64,000 nucleotides of DNA. Source: Mesorhizobium sp. B2-4-3. Lineage in GTDB: Bacteria > Pseudomonadota > Alphaproteobacteria > Rhizobiales > Rhizobiaceae. The notes under the pieces were generated by a model. It saw only the letters and a program-made list of their open reading frames with translations, ran no database searches and was not told the origin of the DNA. The position numbers and the translations under genes were made by a program. Shown here one piece after another: positions 19,147 to 29,388 of the stretch (positions are counted from its first letter, which is position 1; each line of letters starts with the position of its first letter). The stretch is from positions 310,001 to 374,000 of the forward strand of contig NZ_VFVL01000002.1 in NCBI RefSeq assembly GCF_006442815.1. Reading direction: 5' to 3'.

Positions 19147-20799
19147 TCAGGCGTCGTCCAGCCAGACGTCCTCGAAATTCTGCTCGAAGGTCGGATGAAT
19201 GCCGTAGTTCTTCACCGACTTGGTCGAGTGGTTGAAGATCTTGCGCCAGTAGGGCTGGATGATGACACCCGAGCCCTGCAGGATCTTCTCGGTGTCGACC
19301 ATGAGTTCGCGCCGCTTGCCGACATCGGCAACGGTCAGCGCCTTGCCGATCTTCTCGTCGAGTTCCTTGTTGGCATAGGCGGACTCGTTCCACGATTCGC
19401 CGGTGCGATAGGCCAGCGCAATGACCTGCACGCCCAGTGGCCGCATGTTCCAGTTGGTCATCGAGAAAGGATACTTCGTCCAATCGTTCCAGAATGTCGA
19501 ACCGGGCAGCACCGTGCGCTTGACCTTGAAGCCGGCCTCGCGAAGCTGCGCGGCGATGGAATCGGCGGTGTTCTTGTGCCAGTCCTGGTCAAGACCGATC
19601 AGTTCATGCTCGAATTCCATCTGCCCCGCGTCGGTCATCAGTGCCTTTGCCTTGACTGTGTCGCGGTTGACCTTCGGCAGTTCGGCATATTCGGGATGGA
19701 TCTTGCAGACATGGTGGTTCTCGCCAAGGATGCCGGCGTCGCCATAGCCGAGCTTGAGCACCACGGCATTGTCGACGGCCATCTGGATCGCCTGGCGCAC
19801 CCGCTGGTCGTCATAAGGCTTGTGGCCGACATTGGTGCGCGCCACGATGGTGTTGGCCGTGACCACCTCGTGCTTGACCAACCCCATCTTGTCGAGAATG
19901 TCGACATAATCCGCGGTGGTTTCGTAGTTGGTGTTGACCTCGCCGGATTCGAAAGCGCTGATCATGGCGTTCGAATCCGTGCCGTAGTCGATGAATTCGA
20001 TGCCGTCGAGATGGGCTTCGCCGCCCCACCATTTGCCGTTCACCCGCCGCTTCAGCACGACTTTGGAGCCGACATCGTAGGACACCAGTTCGAAAGGCCC
20101 GGTGCCGATCGGATGAGCGATGAAATTGCTGCCCATCTTTTCGTAATCGCGATGCACGATCAGCGCCGGATAGTCCGAGAAGCCGGCGATGATCGAAATG
20201 TCGGACTCCGGCATCTTCAGCTTGATGGTATAGGCGTCGACCTTGGTGATGGCGCCGTCGCGCGGCTTGCCGGTTTTGGCATCGATGAGCGCGCCCATCC
20301 GCGCCGCCATGGAATTGCCCTCGGCAGCCTTGTCGCACCAGCGCGTCAGGTTGAAGACCACGTCATCGGCGTTGAAGTCGTCGCCATTGTTCCATTTGAC
20401 GCCCTGGCGAACCTTCAGCGTGCATTCGGTGGCGTCGTCGTTGATCTCCCAACTCTCGAGCAGGATCGGCTTGAAGGTGAAGTCGTTGGTGTATTTGACC
20501 AGCGGCTCCAGCGTCTGCCGGGTCACGTTGGCCATCTCCGACCAGTCGTAGGTCCTTGGATCCTTCTGCTCCTTGACGCTGGTGGCGACCTTCAACACAC
20601 CGCCTTTTTTCGGCTCGTCGGCCCGCGCAACCGTCGGCGCGGCGAGGCCAAGCATTGCGTAGGCGGCGACGGTCGTGGCGCCGAAGGTGCTTGCAATCGC
20701 AAGGAACTCGCGACGGTCGACCGCCCCAGCCTTGGCGCTCTCGGCCATCGCCGTCACAAAATCAGGAACGCCCTCGCCATTGTCCTTGGACATCGTCAT
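19147..20799 (-). CDS. ABC transporter substrate-binding protein, SBP_bac_5 family, Tat-exported
   Basis: A periplasmic solute receptor of about 550 residues of the dipeptide/nickel family. The twin-arginine motif DRREFLAIA near residue 30 precedes a hydrophobic stretch and an AxA-type site (VARADEPKK), so export through Tat is likely. ATG 20799 is preferred for its GGGAGA ribosome site; an alternative ATG lies at 20793. No cognate permease or ATPase genes are in the window. It is the distal gene of a probable operon with the MmgE/PrpD and TPP-enzyme genes (157-nt gap). The substrate is unknown. Confidence 0.88.
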   Translation of the reverse strand: MTMSKDNGEGVPDFVTAMAESAKAGAVDRREFLAIASTFGATTVAAYAMLGLAAPTVARADEPKKGGVLKVATSVKEQKDPRTYDWSEMANVTRQTLEPLVKYTNDFTFKPILLESWEINDDATECTLKVRQGVKWNNGDDFNADDVVFNLTRWCDKAAEGNSMAARMGALIDAKTGKPRDGAITKVDAYTIKLKMPESDISIIAGFSDYPALIVHRDYEKMGSNFIAHPIGTGPFELVSYDVGSKVVLKRRVNGKWWGGEAHLDGIEFIDYGTDSNAMISAFESGEVNTNYETTADYVDILDKMGLVKHEVVTANTIVARTNVGHKPYDDQRVRQAIQMAVDNAVVLKLGYGDAGILGENHHVCKIHPEYAELPKVNRDTVKAKALMTDAGQMEFEHELIGLDQDWHKNTADSIAAQLREAGFKVKRTVLPGSTFWNDWTKYPFSMTNWNMRPLGVQVIALAYRTGESWNESAYANKELDEKIGKALTVADVGKRRELMVDTEKILQGSGVIIQPYWRKIFNHSTKSVKNYGIHPTFEQNFEDVWLDDA

Positions 20800-20956
20800 T
20801 GATTTCTCCCATTGGGTTTCAGTCCCTGATGCGCTGTTGCTTCCAGCGGCTCTCTTGGGGTCATCGTAGACATTGGCCAGCGGGATGGGATCGAAAAGCA
20901 TTCACCGCCGGCTGAGAATAATTCCTGGCAGACCGATAGATCGAGGACACCGCAGA

Positions 20957-22315
20957 TCAGCTGTCGAGTGGTGCAACGATCAAGTCGATCAGCCGGCCGA
21001 GTGCTTTACTGTCCAGTCCATCGAATGACAGCGCCATCGCCTCCATGTCATCGGCCTTGTCCCTGCCGATTAGGCCATGGGTGAAGTTGACGTATTTGCT
21101 GTGGAACTCCTCCGCGCTCATCGGATTGTCGAGGTCGCCTTTCGGTGTGCGGGGCTCCGACATGAGTTCGCGGCCGTCCCTGAGGTAAAGCGTCACGTCG
21201 GCCCAGCGCTTGCCGACGCTGATGCGGGTGTAGTGCTCGGTTTCGACCAGCTCGGTGGCGTTGGAAATGCGGCGGATTTCCTCGTCCTGCAGAACCTCCG
21301 GCAAAAGCTCCTGCGGCCCTATCTTGCCGCGCACGATCATCGTCGCGACCGGGAACGCGATCGAATAGCTCATTTCGTCCAGCGTCCTGGGATTGTGGCC
21401 GGCAAGCCGGACGGCATAGTGGAATGTCTGGATGCGGACGCGCGCGATATCCTTGCTGGAAAGTCCGTTGTCGCGCATCAGGTCACGTGCGGCATCGATC
21501 GATGGATGCGCCCAGCGACAGACCGGATAGGGTTTGTACGAGGTGTCTTCAGCGACACGCCAGGCCTGTCCGAGGTCGCGCCACCAGGGCTCGGCGGCCT
21601 CGCCCTCGGCGGTGATGGCTGGGGCGCCGGTGAAGCCGAGTTCAGCCATGTAGGCCGCCATGACGCCCGACGGCGCGCCCCAGCCGACGCCGTCGCGCAG
21701 CATGGTCGGGAAATCGATGCAACGCATCATCTGGCTGCGGGGCCCGTGATATTCGGCAATGCCCGCCGCATGGCGGGTCTGCTCCTGGCTGAGCATCAGC
21801 AACCGGGAAACGCTGGCCGCCACGCCGACAGCGGTCCACGCTCCGGAGGTGTGATAGTCGGAAACGGTGCCATGCAGCGTCAGGCCGGCGCGATAGGAAA
21901 TCTCATACGCGATAGCCAGCGCAACCATGAATTCCTTGCCGGAGATTGCGGCGCCCGAGGCCCGGAGCGAATCGGCAACGGCGAGCAGCGCCGGAAACAC
22001 CGCCGAACCGGCATGGCCCTTGCACGGGCTGGTGGTGTCATGCCCGTCGATGGAATCGATGGTGAAGGCGCCGGCAAAGGCCGCACCGGCCGGGCTGACC
22101 GGCCGCCCGTCGAAGATCATGCGCGCCGCGCCGATTTCGGGTGACGAACGCCACAGCCGATCGGCAATCTTTTTGGTGATCGACGCGATCTCGGTGGTCG
22201 AGCCCACCGCCGCGACGCCGAGCGTGTCGGCAAAACTGCGCCTGAGGATAGCGCGGACCTCCTCGGGAATGGCGTCATAGGCCAAGGTGCAGGCAAACTT
22301 TGAGAAACTGATCAC
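20957..22315 (-). CDS. MmgE/PrpD family protein
   Basis: A protein of 452 residues of the 2-methylcitrate dehydratase/cis-aconitate decarboxylase fold. Family markers are DSIDGHDTTSPCKGHAGSAVFPALLA (about residues 88-113) and YKPYPVCRWAHPSIDAA with the conserved Lys-Pro-Tyr-Pro. Members dehydrate or decarboxylate small tricarboxylates, but many have unknown substrates. It follows the TPP-enzyme gene by 19 nt and probably shares its transcript, so it may act on the TPP enzyme's product. Confidence 0.85.
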   Translation of the reverse strand: MISFSKFACTLAYDAIPEEVRAILRRSFADTLGVAAVGSTTEIASITKKIADRLWRSSPEIGAARMIFDGRPVSPAGAAFAGAFTIDSIDGHDTTSPCKGHAGSAVFPALLAVADSLRASGAAISGKEFMVALAIAYEISYRAGLTLHGTVSDYHTSGAWTAVGVAASVSRLLMLSQEQTRHAAGIAEYHGPRSQMMRCIDFPTMLRDGVGWGAPSGVMAAYMAELGFTGAPAITAEGEAAEPWWRDLGQAWRVAEDTSYKPYPVCRWAHPSIDAARDLMRDNGLSSKDIARVRIQTFHYAVRLAGHNPRTLDEMSYSIAFPVATMIVRGKIGPQELLPEVLQDEEIRRISNATELVETEHYTRISVGKRWADVTLYLRDGRELMSEPRTPKGDLDNPMSAEEFHSKYVNFTHGLIGRDKADDMEAMALSFDGLDSKALGRLIDLIVAPLDS

Positions 22316-22334
22316 GCAATATCCTCCCGCAGGT

Positions 22335-24011
22335 TCAATTTGACAGGCGCTGCCTGACGGTTCGGCGGCTGTTCAAGGCGGATACCGTCATGTTTGGTCC
22401 AAGATGGTCGGAGCCGACCTTGATGTGAATGATCGCCGCCTTGCCGCTCACCAACGCTCGTTCGAAGGCCGGCGCAAAATCACCGGTGGTCTCCACCGTC
22501 TCGCCATGGCCACCATAGCCGATCGCCACGGTGGCAAAATCCGGATTGGTAAGGCCGGTTCCGGAATTGCGGCCCGGGAAAGCACGCTCCTGATGCATGC
22601 GGATCGTGCCGTAGGACTGGTTGTCGACGATGATGAAGACCGGGTCGAGCCCGTATTGGATCGCGGTCGCGAATTCCTGGCCGTTCATCAGGAAGTCGCC
22701 GTCCCCGCCGATGTAGACGGCGGGAGCATCAGGATCAGCGATTTTGGCTGCTACCGCCGCCGGCACGCCAAACCCCATGGCGCCGCACACCGGAGCAAGC
22801 CCGCCGCGAAAACGCCGATATCGGAAATGGATGTTAGGCCAGTCCGAGGCGTTGCCGCCGCCGGTGGTCATGAAGGCATTTGGCGGCAATCGTTTGCTCA
22901 GAAAACGCATGACCGCCCCCATGTCGACAGGACCCGGCTGCGGCACCAGATCGAGCATCGTTTCGTGCCGGCGATGCGCTGTGCCGCATGCCACGACGTG
23001 TCTGGGATCTCCCTGCGGAGGCAAGGCGGCGAGTGCGGCCGCAAACGCATTCGGATCGGCCTGCACCAGAAGATCGGCCTGGTAGAGTCGGCCCAATTCT
23101 TCGGCGCCCGGATGCACATGGATGAGCGCGCAATTCGGCACCGGCGCGATCAGCGAGAACTTCAGCGTGGTGCCGTCGCCCAGCCGGCTGCCGACGGCGA
23201 TGACGAGATCAGCCTCTCGGCAATAATCGTTCGGCATTGGCGTCCCCCCGAAACCGAGGTTGCCGATATAGTTAGGGTGGTCGTTCGGAAACAAGCCTTG
23301 CCGACGGAAGCCGACCGCGACGGGAATGGCGAGACGCTCCGCTGCCTCGATGATGGCGGCATGGCCAGCACGGGTCCAGTTGGCGCCGCCCAGCAGCAAC
23401 AGCGGCCGCGACGAGCGCGCCAGCATTGTCTCGATCCGAGCCATATCAGACGCCATGGGTGCGACCGACGTCAACATGGCCGGCTTCAGATCGGCGGCGT
23501 CGCTCTCCACTTTGAGCACGTCTTCCGGGAACACCAGCACCACCGGACCAGGCCGGCCGGTCATCGCGGTTCGCCAGGCCCGGTTAACATATTCCGGAAT
23601 GCGCGAAGGATGGTCAATTTCCGCCACCCATTTCGTCATCGGCCCGAAGATCTGGCGATAGTCGAGTTCCTGAAAAGCCTCGCGGTCGCGGTGCGCGGAA
23701 GCGATCTGGCCGACCAGAAGGACGAGCGGCGTCGATCCCTGGTAGGCGGCGTGCAGGCCGATCGATGCATTCATCGCCCCGGGCCCACGGGTGACGAAGC
23801 ACACACCGGGCTCGCCGGTCGCATCGGCATAGGCGGCGGCCATGAAGCTGGCGCCGCCTTCGTGACGACAGGTGACGTAGCGAATGGCGTTGGCATCCTC
23901 CCACAGCGCATCGAGCGCCGGCAGATAACTTTCGCCCGGCACACCGAAGATAGCCTTGCAGCCGTTTTGCAGGAGCGCGCTTACCAGAATTCGACCGCCG
24001 TTTCGCACCAT
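22335..24011 (-). CDS. Thiamine-pyrophosphate enzyme, acetolactate-synthase-like
   Basis: A three-domain TPP-dependent enzyme of 558 residues. The cofactor-activating Glu sits in GVPGESYLPALDAL (E27). The TPP/Mg motif is GDGDFLMNGQEFATAIQY...IIVDN near 442-468. A middle domain like acetolactate synthase is present. It is not the biosynthetic IlvB and has no small-subunit gene nearby. A clear paralogue lies at 55844-57523, sharing VPGESYL, REAFQE and NGQEFATA/HGQEFATA. It is probably co-transcribed with the MmgE/PrpD and SBP_bac_5 genes under the LysR gene just upstream. The reaction (decarboxylation, hydrolytic C-C cleavage or ligation) is unknown. Confidence 0.85.
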   Translation of the reverse strand: MVRNGGRILVSALLQNGCKAIFGVPGESYLPALDALWEDANAIRYVTCRHEGGASFMAAAYADATGEPGVCFVTRGPGAMNASIGLHAAYQGSTPLVLLVGQIASAHRDREAFQELDYRQIFGPMTKWVAEIDHPSRIPEYVNRAWRTAMTGRPGPVVLVFPEDVLKVESDAADLKPAMLTSVAPMASDMARIETMLARSSRPLLLLGGANWTRAGHAAIIEAAERLAIPVAVGFRRQGLFPNDHPNYIGNLGFGGTPMPNDYCREADLVIAVGSRLGDGTTLKFSLIAPVPNCALIHVHPGAEELGRLYQADLLVQADPNAFAAALAALPPQGDPRHVVACGTAHRRHETMLDLVPQPGPVDMGAVMRFLSKRLPPNAFMTTGGGNASDWPNIHFRYRRFRGGLAPVCGAMGFGVPAAVAAKIADPDAPAVYIGGDGDFLMNGQEFATAIQYGLDPVFIIVDNQSYGTIRMHQERAFPGRNSGTGLTNPDFATVAIGYGGHGETVETTGDFAPAFERALVSGKAAIIHIKVGSDHLGPNMTVSALNSRRTVRQRLSN

Positions 24012-24122
24012 CGCCCCGCCTTTTCGCGGGACCGTAGGGGCGCGTCCTCAACGTCTCAATCGAATAAAATTTCGGCGCCGATGAATTTCATTTCGCGCGG
24101 GCGGCGGACCCGGCGTGGCGTC

Positions 24123-25022
24123 TTACTCGGCCCGAAGACCCGTACAAAGCGACTGCAGCCAGGCTTTGAAATGCTTGACGCGAGCGAGGCTGGCCGAGCG
24201 TTTGGGCGCAATGAAATAGTAGGCGCCGCCGGTTCCGACCTCGTCGGTAAAGGGTGAGATCAACGAGCCTCGCTTCAACAGGATGTCGCCATAAGGCCGC
24301 CGGTTCATCGCCACGCCCATGCCCTCACTGGCGGCAAGCAAAGCGTGCGAGCGGGAATCGAACATCAGTTTTGGTGTCTGGTTCGAGCCCTGCACGCCCA
24401 TCTTATCGAACCAGAAATCCCACTCATGCGGCACGTATTCGCAGCCGATCAGCCGCCGTCCAAGCAAATCTTCCGGCGTTTCGATGGGGCCGTGGTGGCG
24501 CAGATAGTCTGGCGAGACGACAGGTGCGATGATCTCGTCGATCAACTTCTCGCACATGTGCTCCGCAGGTACGTCCATGGCGTAGCGGATGTCGATGTCG
24601 ATGCTGGAGCCGGAGAACTCGATCTCATCCGGCTTGGTCACGAGCTTGACGCTGATCTCCGGATTGGAGGACAGGAAATCGTCCAGTTGAGGGATCAACC
24701 ACATCTGCGCCAGCGACTGGAAAAGATGGATGGTCAGGCCGCCATTCTTGGTGTCCTGCATCACCGACAGCGTGCTCGCCTCGATGCGGTCGAGCGCATC
24801 GCCCAAACCGTCGAGATATTTCTCGCCGATCTCGGTGAGTTTCAGGCCGGTCTGTTCGCGCAGGAAAAGCCTGGCGCTGACGAAAGTCTCCAGCGACTTG
24901 ATCTGGTGGCTGACGGCCGAGCTCGAAATCAGCAATTCTTCAGCGGCATCGGCCAGGCTGCCGGCGCGTGCGGCTGCCTCGAATGCCCGCAACGCGGCAA
25001 AGGGAGGTAACCGCCTCGCCAT
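24123..25022 (-). CDS. LysR family transcriptional regulator (GcvA-like)
   Basis: A DNA-binding regulator of 299 residues. The N-terminal HTH (LRAFEAAARAGSLADAAEELLISSSAVSHQIKSLE, given here as position about 9-43) has the GcvA-type pattern, followed by a LysR substrate-binding domain. ATG 25022 fits the usual MARRLPPFAALRAFEA opening; longer in-frame extensions are not LysR-like. It lies 111 nt upstream of the TPP-enzyme gene on the same strand and downstream of the dimethylglycine-dehydrogenase-like gene, so it may control either. Confidence 0.9.
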   Translation of the reverse strand: MARRLPPFAALRAFEAAARAGSLADAAEELLISSSAVSHQIKSLETFVSARLFLREQTGLKLTEIGEKYLDGLGDALDRIEASTLSVMQDTKNGGLTIHLFQSLAQMWLIPQLDDFLSSNPEISVKLVTKPDEIEFSGSSIDIDIRYAMDVPAEHMCEKLIDEIIAPVVSPDYLRHHGPIETPEDLLGRRLIGCEYVPHEWDFWFDKMGVQGSNQTPKLMFDSRSHALLAASEGMGVAMNRRPYGDILLKRGSLISPFTDEVGTGGAYYFIAPKRSASLARVKHFKAWLQSLCTGLRAE

Positions 25023-25125
25023 TTCTGCAACTCCTACCCACCGGACGCGACTGTCGGCGCGACGCCTTATGAACCTATAGGCGCATTCGGCAAGCGACGG
25101 AAGTTTGCAGGCCGCATCGGCGCGA

Positions 25126-27543
25126 TCAAAGCCGCATGCGAAGCCCTTTGGGGTCATAGCGCGGACCGCCAGAGACCGAAGCGGCGCGGCGCTTGCCGTT
25201 GATCTCGACCTCGAAGCCAGCGCCGTTCCCCGTGACATGTGACGCGAGATAGCCAAGCGCCAGGCTTTCTTTCGTCGAATAGCCATAGGCGCCCGAGGTG
25301 ACATAGCCGACATAGACATTATCGCGAAACACCGGTTCACCGCCCGAACAATCGGCTTCGGCCGCGTCTACGCTTAGCGTGACGAAGCGTTCCGCAGCGC
25401 CTTGCTCACGGTGTTCTCGGGCTGCGTTCTCGCCAATGAAGCCTGAGCGTTTCCAGTCGACAAAACGGTCCATGCCGGTTTCCATAACCGTATAATCGCA
25501 TGCGAGTTCGAGCCCCCAGCTCTTGAAGGCCTTTTCGACACGCAGGCTGGTCAACGCCCGGCTGCCGGCGGGCACCAGGCCGAGATCGACGCCAGCACGA
25601 AACAGTGCCTCATAGAGGCCGGCCTGATACATCGCAGGCGTATAGATCTCGTAGCCGAGTTCGCCGGAAAATGAGACCCGCAGCACAATAGTGTCGGCCG
25701 CCCCCTCAAGCTCCATGCGGCGGACCGAGAGAAACGGCAACGCGCCGTCAGACACATCGCCAGTGGTGACCTTGGCCAGAATCTGGCGCGCGTTCGGCCC
25801 GGCAAGCATCAAGCCGGTCCAGCCGTCCGAAAGATTCTCGACCGCTATGCCCGGTGTCTGGTGGGTGTCGAACCAGCTCATATGCTGGCCTTGCATGGTT
25901 CCGGCACCGAGCAGCAGGTAGCTTTCGTCATCGAGCTTCGAGACAGTCAGGTCGCCGATGAGCCGGCCCTTTTCGGACAGCATGGGCGAAAGCGCTACTT
26001 TTCCCGGCTTTTCCGGAATGCGGCCTGCCAGCAGCCATCTCAGCCACGCGGGCGCGCCGTCTCCCGAAATCCTGTATTTGGCGAATGTCGATATCTCGAA
26101 CAGGCCGGCGGCTTCACGCACGGCCAAACATTCCTCGCCGACCGTTTTCCACCAGTTCTGGCGGGCATAGCTGAAAACGTCGTGCTGTTCGTCGCCCTCG
26201 CGGGCAAACCACAGCGGCTGTTCCCAGCCATTGTTGAAGCCGAACACCGCACCCCTTGCCTTTTGCGCCGCATAGGCAGGAAAGGTCCGCACCGGGCGGC
26301 CGGCCGCGCATTCAAGATGCGGATAGGGCCGCTCCTGCCGGTTCTCGTAATAGTATTTGGTTCGTTCAAAGGTGAAGCGCTTGCCGGCCCACCGCCCGAA
26401 GCGCGCCACGTCCCAGAAGTTCACATCCATTTCAGGCTCGCCATCGACGATCCATTCCGAAATCACCTTGCCGATGCCGGCGCCCTGATTGAGGCCGCTC
26501 ATCACGCCGCAGGCGCAGAAATAGTTCTTCAACTCCGGATGCGGCCCGAGCAGCGGGCCGAGGTCGGGCGAAAAGATCATCGGCCCGTTGATGACACGCT
26601 TGATGCCGGCTTCGCCAAGACACGGCATGCGGTCCATCGCTACTTCGAAATTGCGATCCATCCGCGACAGGTCGTTGGGCAGGAGCTCATGGCCGAAATC
26701 GAGCGGCGTGCCGTCGAGCGACCAGTGATGGCAGGTAGTCTCATAGGCACCAAGCAGGATGCCTTTGCCCTCCTGACGCGAATAATAGCCGGCCTCGCTT
26801 TCACCGATCGTCGGCAGTTCGTGATCCATCGCCTCGATCTCCGGGATCGCCTCGGTGACGAGATAGTGATGTTCAACCGGCAGCAGCGGGAGCTTGATCC
26901 CGGCCAGGGTCGCAACCTCGCGCGCCCACAAGCCGGCTGCGTTGACGACGAAATCAGCATGGATGGTGCCGCCCGGCGTCTCGACGTCCCAGCCGCCATC
27001 GGCGCGCGGCGTCGTCGCGATCACCGGTGTGTGGCGGTGAATCCTTGCGCCGAGTTTACGGGCTGCGGTAGCGAAGGCGTTGGTCGCCGACGACGGGTCG
27101 ACATGCCCCTTGATCGGCTCCCATAGCACCGCTTTGAGGTTCTTAGTTTGAAGAACCGGCGCACGCTCTTTTGCTTCTTCGAAGGTGATCCATTCCGCCT
27201 CGACACCATTGCGCCGGGCGCGGGCGCGGGCAATGGCAAGCGTCGTCACCTCGTCGTCCGATGCCGCCAGATGCATGCCGCCGGTCGGATGGTAGCCTAC
27301 GGATTGTCCGCTTTCCCGTTCGATCTCCGGATAGAGATTGATCGTGTAGACCTGCAACCGCTGGGCGTTGGAGGGCCGCGTCAGCGAGAACAAATTGCCG
27401 GCCGCATGCCAGGTCGAGCCGGATGTCAGTTCCGACCGTTCCAGCAGCACGACATCCCTCCAGCCCTTTTTGGCCAGATGATAGAGAATGGCGCAGCCTG
27501 TTATCCCACCGCCGATCACCACCACGCGGGCATTTGTATCCAT
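25126..27543 (-). CDS. Dimethylglycine/sarcosine dehydrogenase-like flavoprotein with GcvT domain
   Basis: An enzyme of about 805 residues. The N-terminal FAD-dependent oxidoreductase domain has VVVIGGGITG at 7-16 and STWHAAG, whose His carries covalent FAD in dimethylglycine and sarcosine dehydrogenases. An FAO_M bridge follows, then a folate-binding GcvT/aminomethyltransferase domain from about residue 430 to the end. Such enzymes N-demethylate methylated glycines and pass the one-carbon unit to tetrahydrofolate. ATG 27543 is preferred; a GTG at 27576 is possible. It lies 9-42 nt after the MttB gene, suggesting sequential demethylation of a betaine. Confidence 0.9.
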   Translation of the reverse strand: MDTNARVVVIGGGITGCAILYHLAKKGWRDVVLLERSELTSGSTWHAAGNLFSLTRPSNAQRLQVYTINLYPEIERESGQSVGYHPTGGMHLAASDDEVTTLAIARARARRNGVEAEWITFEEAKERAPVLQTKNLKAVLWEPIKGHVDPSSATNAFATAARKLGARIHRHTPVIATTPRADGGWDVETPGGTIHADFVVNAAGLWAREVATLAGIKLPLLPVEHHYLVTEAIPEIEAMDHELPTIGESEAGYYSRQEGKGILLGAYETTCHHWSLDGTPLDFGHELLPNDLSRMDRNFEVAMDRMPCLGEAGIKRVINGPMIFSPDLGPLLGPHPELKNYFCACGVMSGLNQGAGIGKVISEWIVDGEPEMDVNFWDVARFGRWAGKRFTFERTKYYYENRQERPYPHLECAAGRPVRTFPAYAAQKARGAVFGFNNGWEQPLWFAREGDEQHDVFSYARQNWWKTVGEECLAVREAAGLFEISTFAKYRISGDGAPAWLRWLLAGRIPEKPGKVALSPMLSEKGRLIGDLTVSKLDDESYLLLGAGTMQGQHMSWFDTHQTPGIAVENLSDGWTGLMLAGPNARQILAKVTTGDVSDGALPFLSVRRMELEGAADTIVLRVSFSGELGYEIYTPAMYQAGLYEALFRAGVDLGLVPAGSRALTSLRVEKAFKSWGLELACDYTVMETGMDRFVDWKRSGFIGENAAREHREQGAAERFVTLSVDAAEADCSGGEPVFRDNVYVGYVTSGAYGYSTKESLALGYLASHVTGNGAGFEVEINGKRRAASVSGGPRYDPKGLRMRL

Positions 27544-27585
27544 CAGGTCGTTATTCCATCTTGGGTGGTTTTCCACGGACCGCTG

Positions 27586-29106
27586 CTAGCGCAGGGCTTC
27601 CAACTCGATCTTGCGCCGCGCGACATAGTCCTCGAGCTCCTCGATCACAGATGGGTCGATCGGGGGCGCTTCGTATTCGTTGACCATCTGCTTCCAGATG
27701 CCGTTGGCGCGCCGGGCGGCATCCGGGCTGCCCTTGTCTTGCCAGTTCTCGAAATTCGACCAGTCGGAAACCAGCGGTTTGTAGAAGGCGTTCTCGTAGC
27801 GGGCGAGCGTGTGCGCTGTGCCGAAGAAATGGCCGCCGGGCCCGACCTCCCTGATCGAGTCGAGACCGATGGTGTCGTCATTGACGGTGAGCGGCGTCAT
27901 CCAGGCGCACATCATGCGCACCATCTCGATGTCCAGGATGAATTTCTCGTAAGAACCGACCAGTCCGCCTTCCAGCCAGCCGGCGCCGTGGTTGAAGACG
28001 CTGGCATGACCGGTCAGCGCCCCCCAGAGAGACATCATCGATTCATAGGCAGCTTGGGCGTCCGGCGCGTTCGACGCGTTCACGTTGGACGAGCGCCAGG
28101 GCAGACCGTAGCGCCGCGCCATCTGGCCGGTCGCCTGAGCGCCCAGAGTGAATTCGGGCGTGCCGAATGCAGGCGACCCCGTCTTCATGTCGGCGTTGCA
28201 GATGAAGCCGCCATAGATATACGGACAACCGGGACGAATGATCTGGGTCAGCGCGCAGCAGGCCAGCGTCTCGGCATTCTGCATGGCCAACGCCCCGGCC
28301 ACCGTCGCAGGCGCCATGGCGCCTGCCAGGCCGAACGGCGTGACGCAGACGACCTGCCCGAGCCGCGCATATTCGATGACGCCTTGCGCGATCTCGCCGT
28401 CGAGCACGAGTGGCGTGTTGGTGTTGGTGTTGACGAAGAACACCGGATTTGCGGCGAGACTTTCCTCGTCCTCGCCATACCAGATCTTGGCCATCTCGAT
28501 GGCATCGCGGGCGCGGTGTCGGCCGATGGTGAGTGGCTTCCACGGCTTGTCCGAAAGCTTGCAGCAGGCAAGGTAGAAATCCAGGTAGCGGGTGTCCGCC
28601 GGCAGATCCTGGGCCTCGACGCTGGTGCCCCCTTCGATCTGCAGCACGTCAGTCATATGCGTCATCTTCAGGAAGTTTTCCTGATCGCGAAATGTGCCGG
28701 CGCGACGACCGTGATCCAGATCTGAAACGAAGGGCGGGCCGCTGACTGCGGTGAAGGCGACACGTCCTTCGCCCATGGACAGCTTCTTCAGTGGATCGCG
28801 ACCGCGAACCGTCGCGATGGACGGCGCCTTGGCGACGAGCTCGAGCAGGCCTTCGCGATCGAAATGCACGCGCTCGCTTGCATGGTCGACGGTGAAGCCA
28901 GCGCTGGCAAACAGCTTGCGCGCCTCTTCGTCCTGGATGCGCATGCCAACGTCTTCGAGCACCGTCATGGAGGCGTCGTGAATTCGCTCGACCTGATCCT
29001 CGTCCAGAACCGAGATCGGCGCATGCGGGTTGCGCAGTTGCAACCACTCCTTGGAGAATTCCAGCCTGCCGTCGCGCACCCTGCGCACCCTGGCCGTTGC
29101 TCGCAT
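27586..29106 (-). CDS. Trimethylamine methyltransferase (MttB) family protein, non-pyrrolysine
   Basis: A protein of 506 residues with the MttB TIM-barrel pattern (SGPPFVSDLDHGRRAGTF, LSDKPWKPLTIG, QIIRPGCPYIYGGF). The frame is continuous without an in-frame amber codon, so it belongs to the non-pyrrolysine group that includes glycine-betaine methyltransferase MtgB. No corrinoid protein gene is visible nearby. It is followed by the dimethylglycine-dehydrogenase-like gene on the same strand, which fits stepwise removal of methyl groups from a quaternary amine. Substrate and methyl acceptor are unproven. Confidence 0.88.
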   Translation of the reverse strand: MRATARVRRVRDGRLEFSKEWLQLRNPHAPISVLDEDQVERIHDASMTVLEDVGMRIQDEEARKLFASAGFTVDHASERVHFDREGLLELVAKAPSIATVRGRDPLKKLSMGEGRVAFTAVSGPPFVSDLDHGRRAGTFRDQENFLKMTHMTDVLQIEGGTSVEAQDLPADTRYLDFYLACCKLSDKPWKPLTIGRHRARDAIEMAKIWYGEDEESLAANPVFFVNTNTNTPLVLDGEIAQGVIEYARLGQVVCVTPFGLAGAMAPATVAGALAMQNAETLACCALTQIIRPGCPYIYGGFICNADMKTGSPAFGTPEFTLGAQATGQMARRYGLPWRSSNVNASNAPDAQAAYESMMSLWGALTGHASVFNHGAGWLEGGLVGSYEKFILDIEMVRMMCAWMTPLTVNDDTIGLDSIREVGPGGHFFGTAHTLARYENAFYKPLVSDWSNFENWQDKGSPDAARRANGIWKQMVNEYEAPPIDPSVIEELEDYVARRKIELEALR

Positions 29107-29388
29107 GCCCGCCCCACAAAGGTTCGATCGTCGGTGAGGAGTTGATGGGCTTTGCGCGTGCAGGGCAATTGAAAACCCTTCACTCGATGATGAGGCGATT
29201 TCGCCAACGCGACCTCGCGACAGCAGGACGCTTTGTGCAGTCGTAAGACGGACGGTCTGCGATGGATCTCAGTAGAGGGAGCGGACCTTCAAAATCAGCC
29301 TATGAAACTTCAGCTCGGCGCGATGCAGTCGCACAGGCCGAAGTCGAGCGCCATAACGTAGCTGCCTCATATCAAACTTCCTTCAGAG

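Noticed and set aside
19078..20802. A 574-codon plus-strand frame opposite the SBP_bac_5 gene
   Set aside because: High-GC antisense shadow; the minus-strand protein has a signal sequence and clear family motifs.
22404..24257. A 617-codon plus-strand frame opposite the TPP-enzyme gene
   Set aside because: Antisense shadow of a gene with intact TPP motifs; the composition is typical of codon-position mirror frames.
27586..29106. Pyrrolysine-containing MttB
   Set aside because: The frame runs through to its end without an in-frame amber codon.
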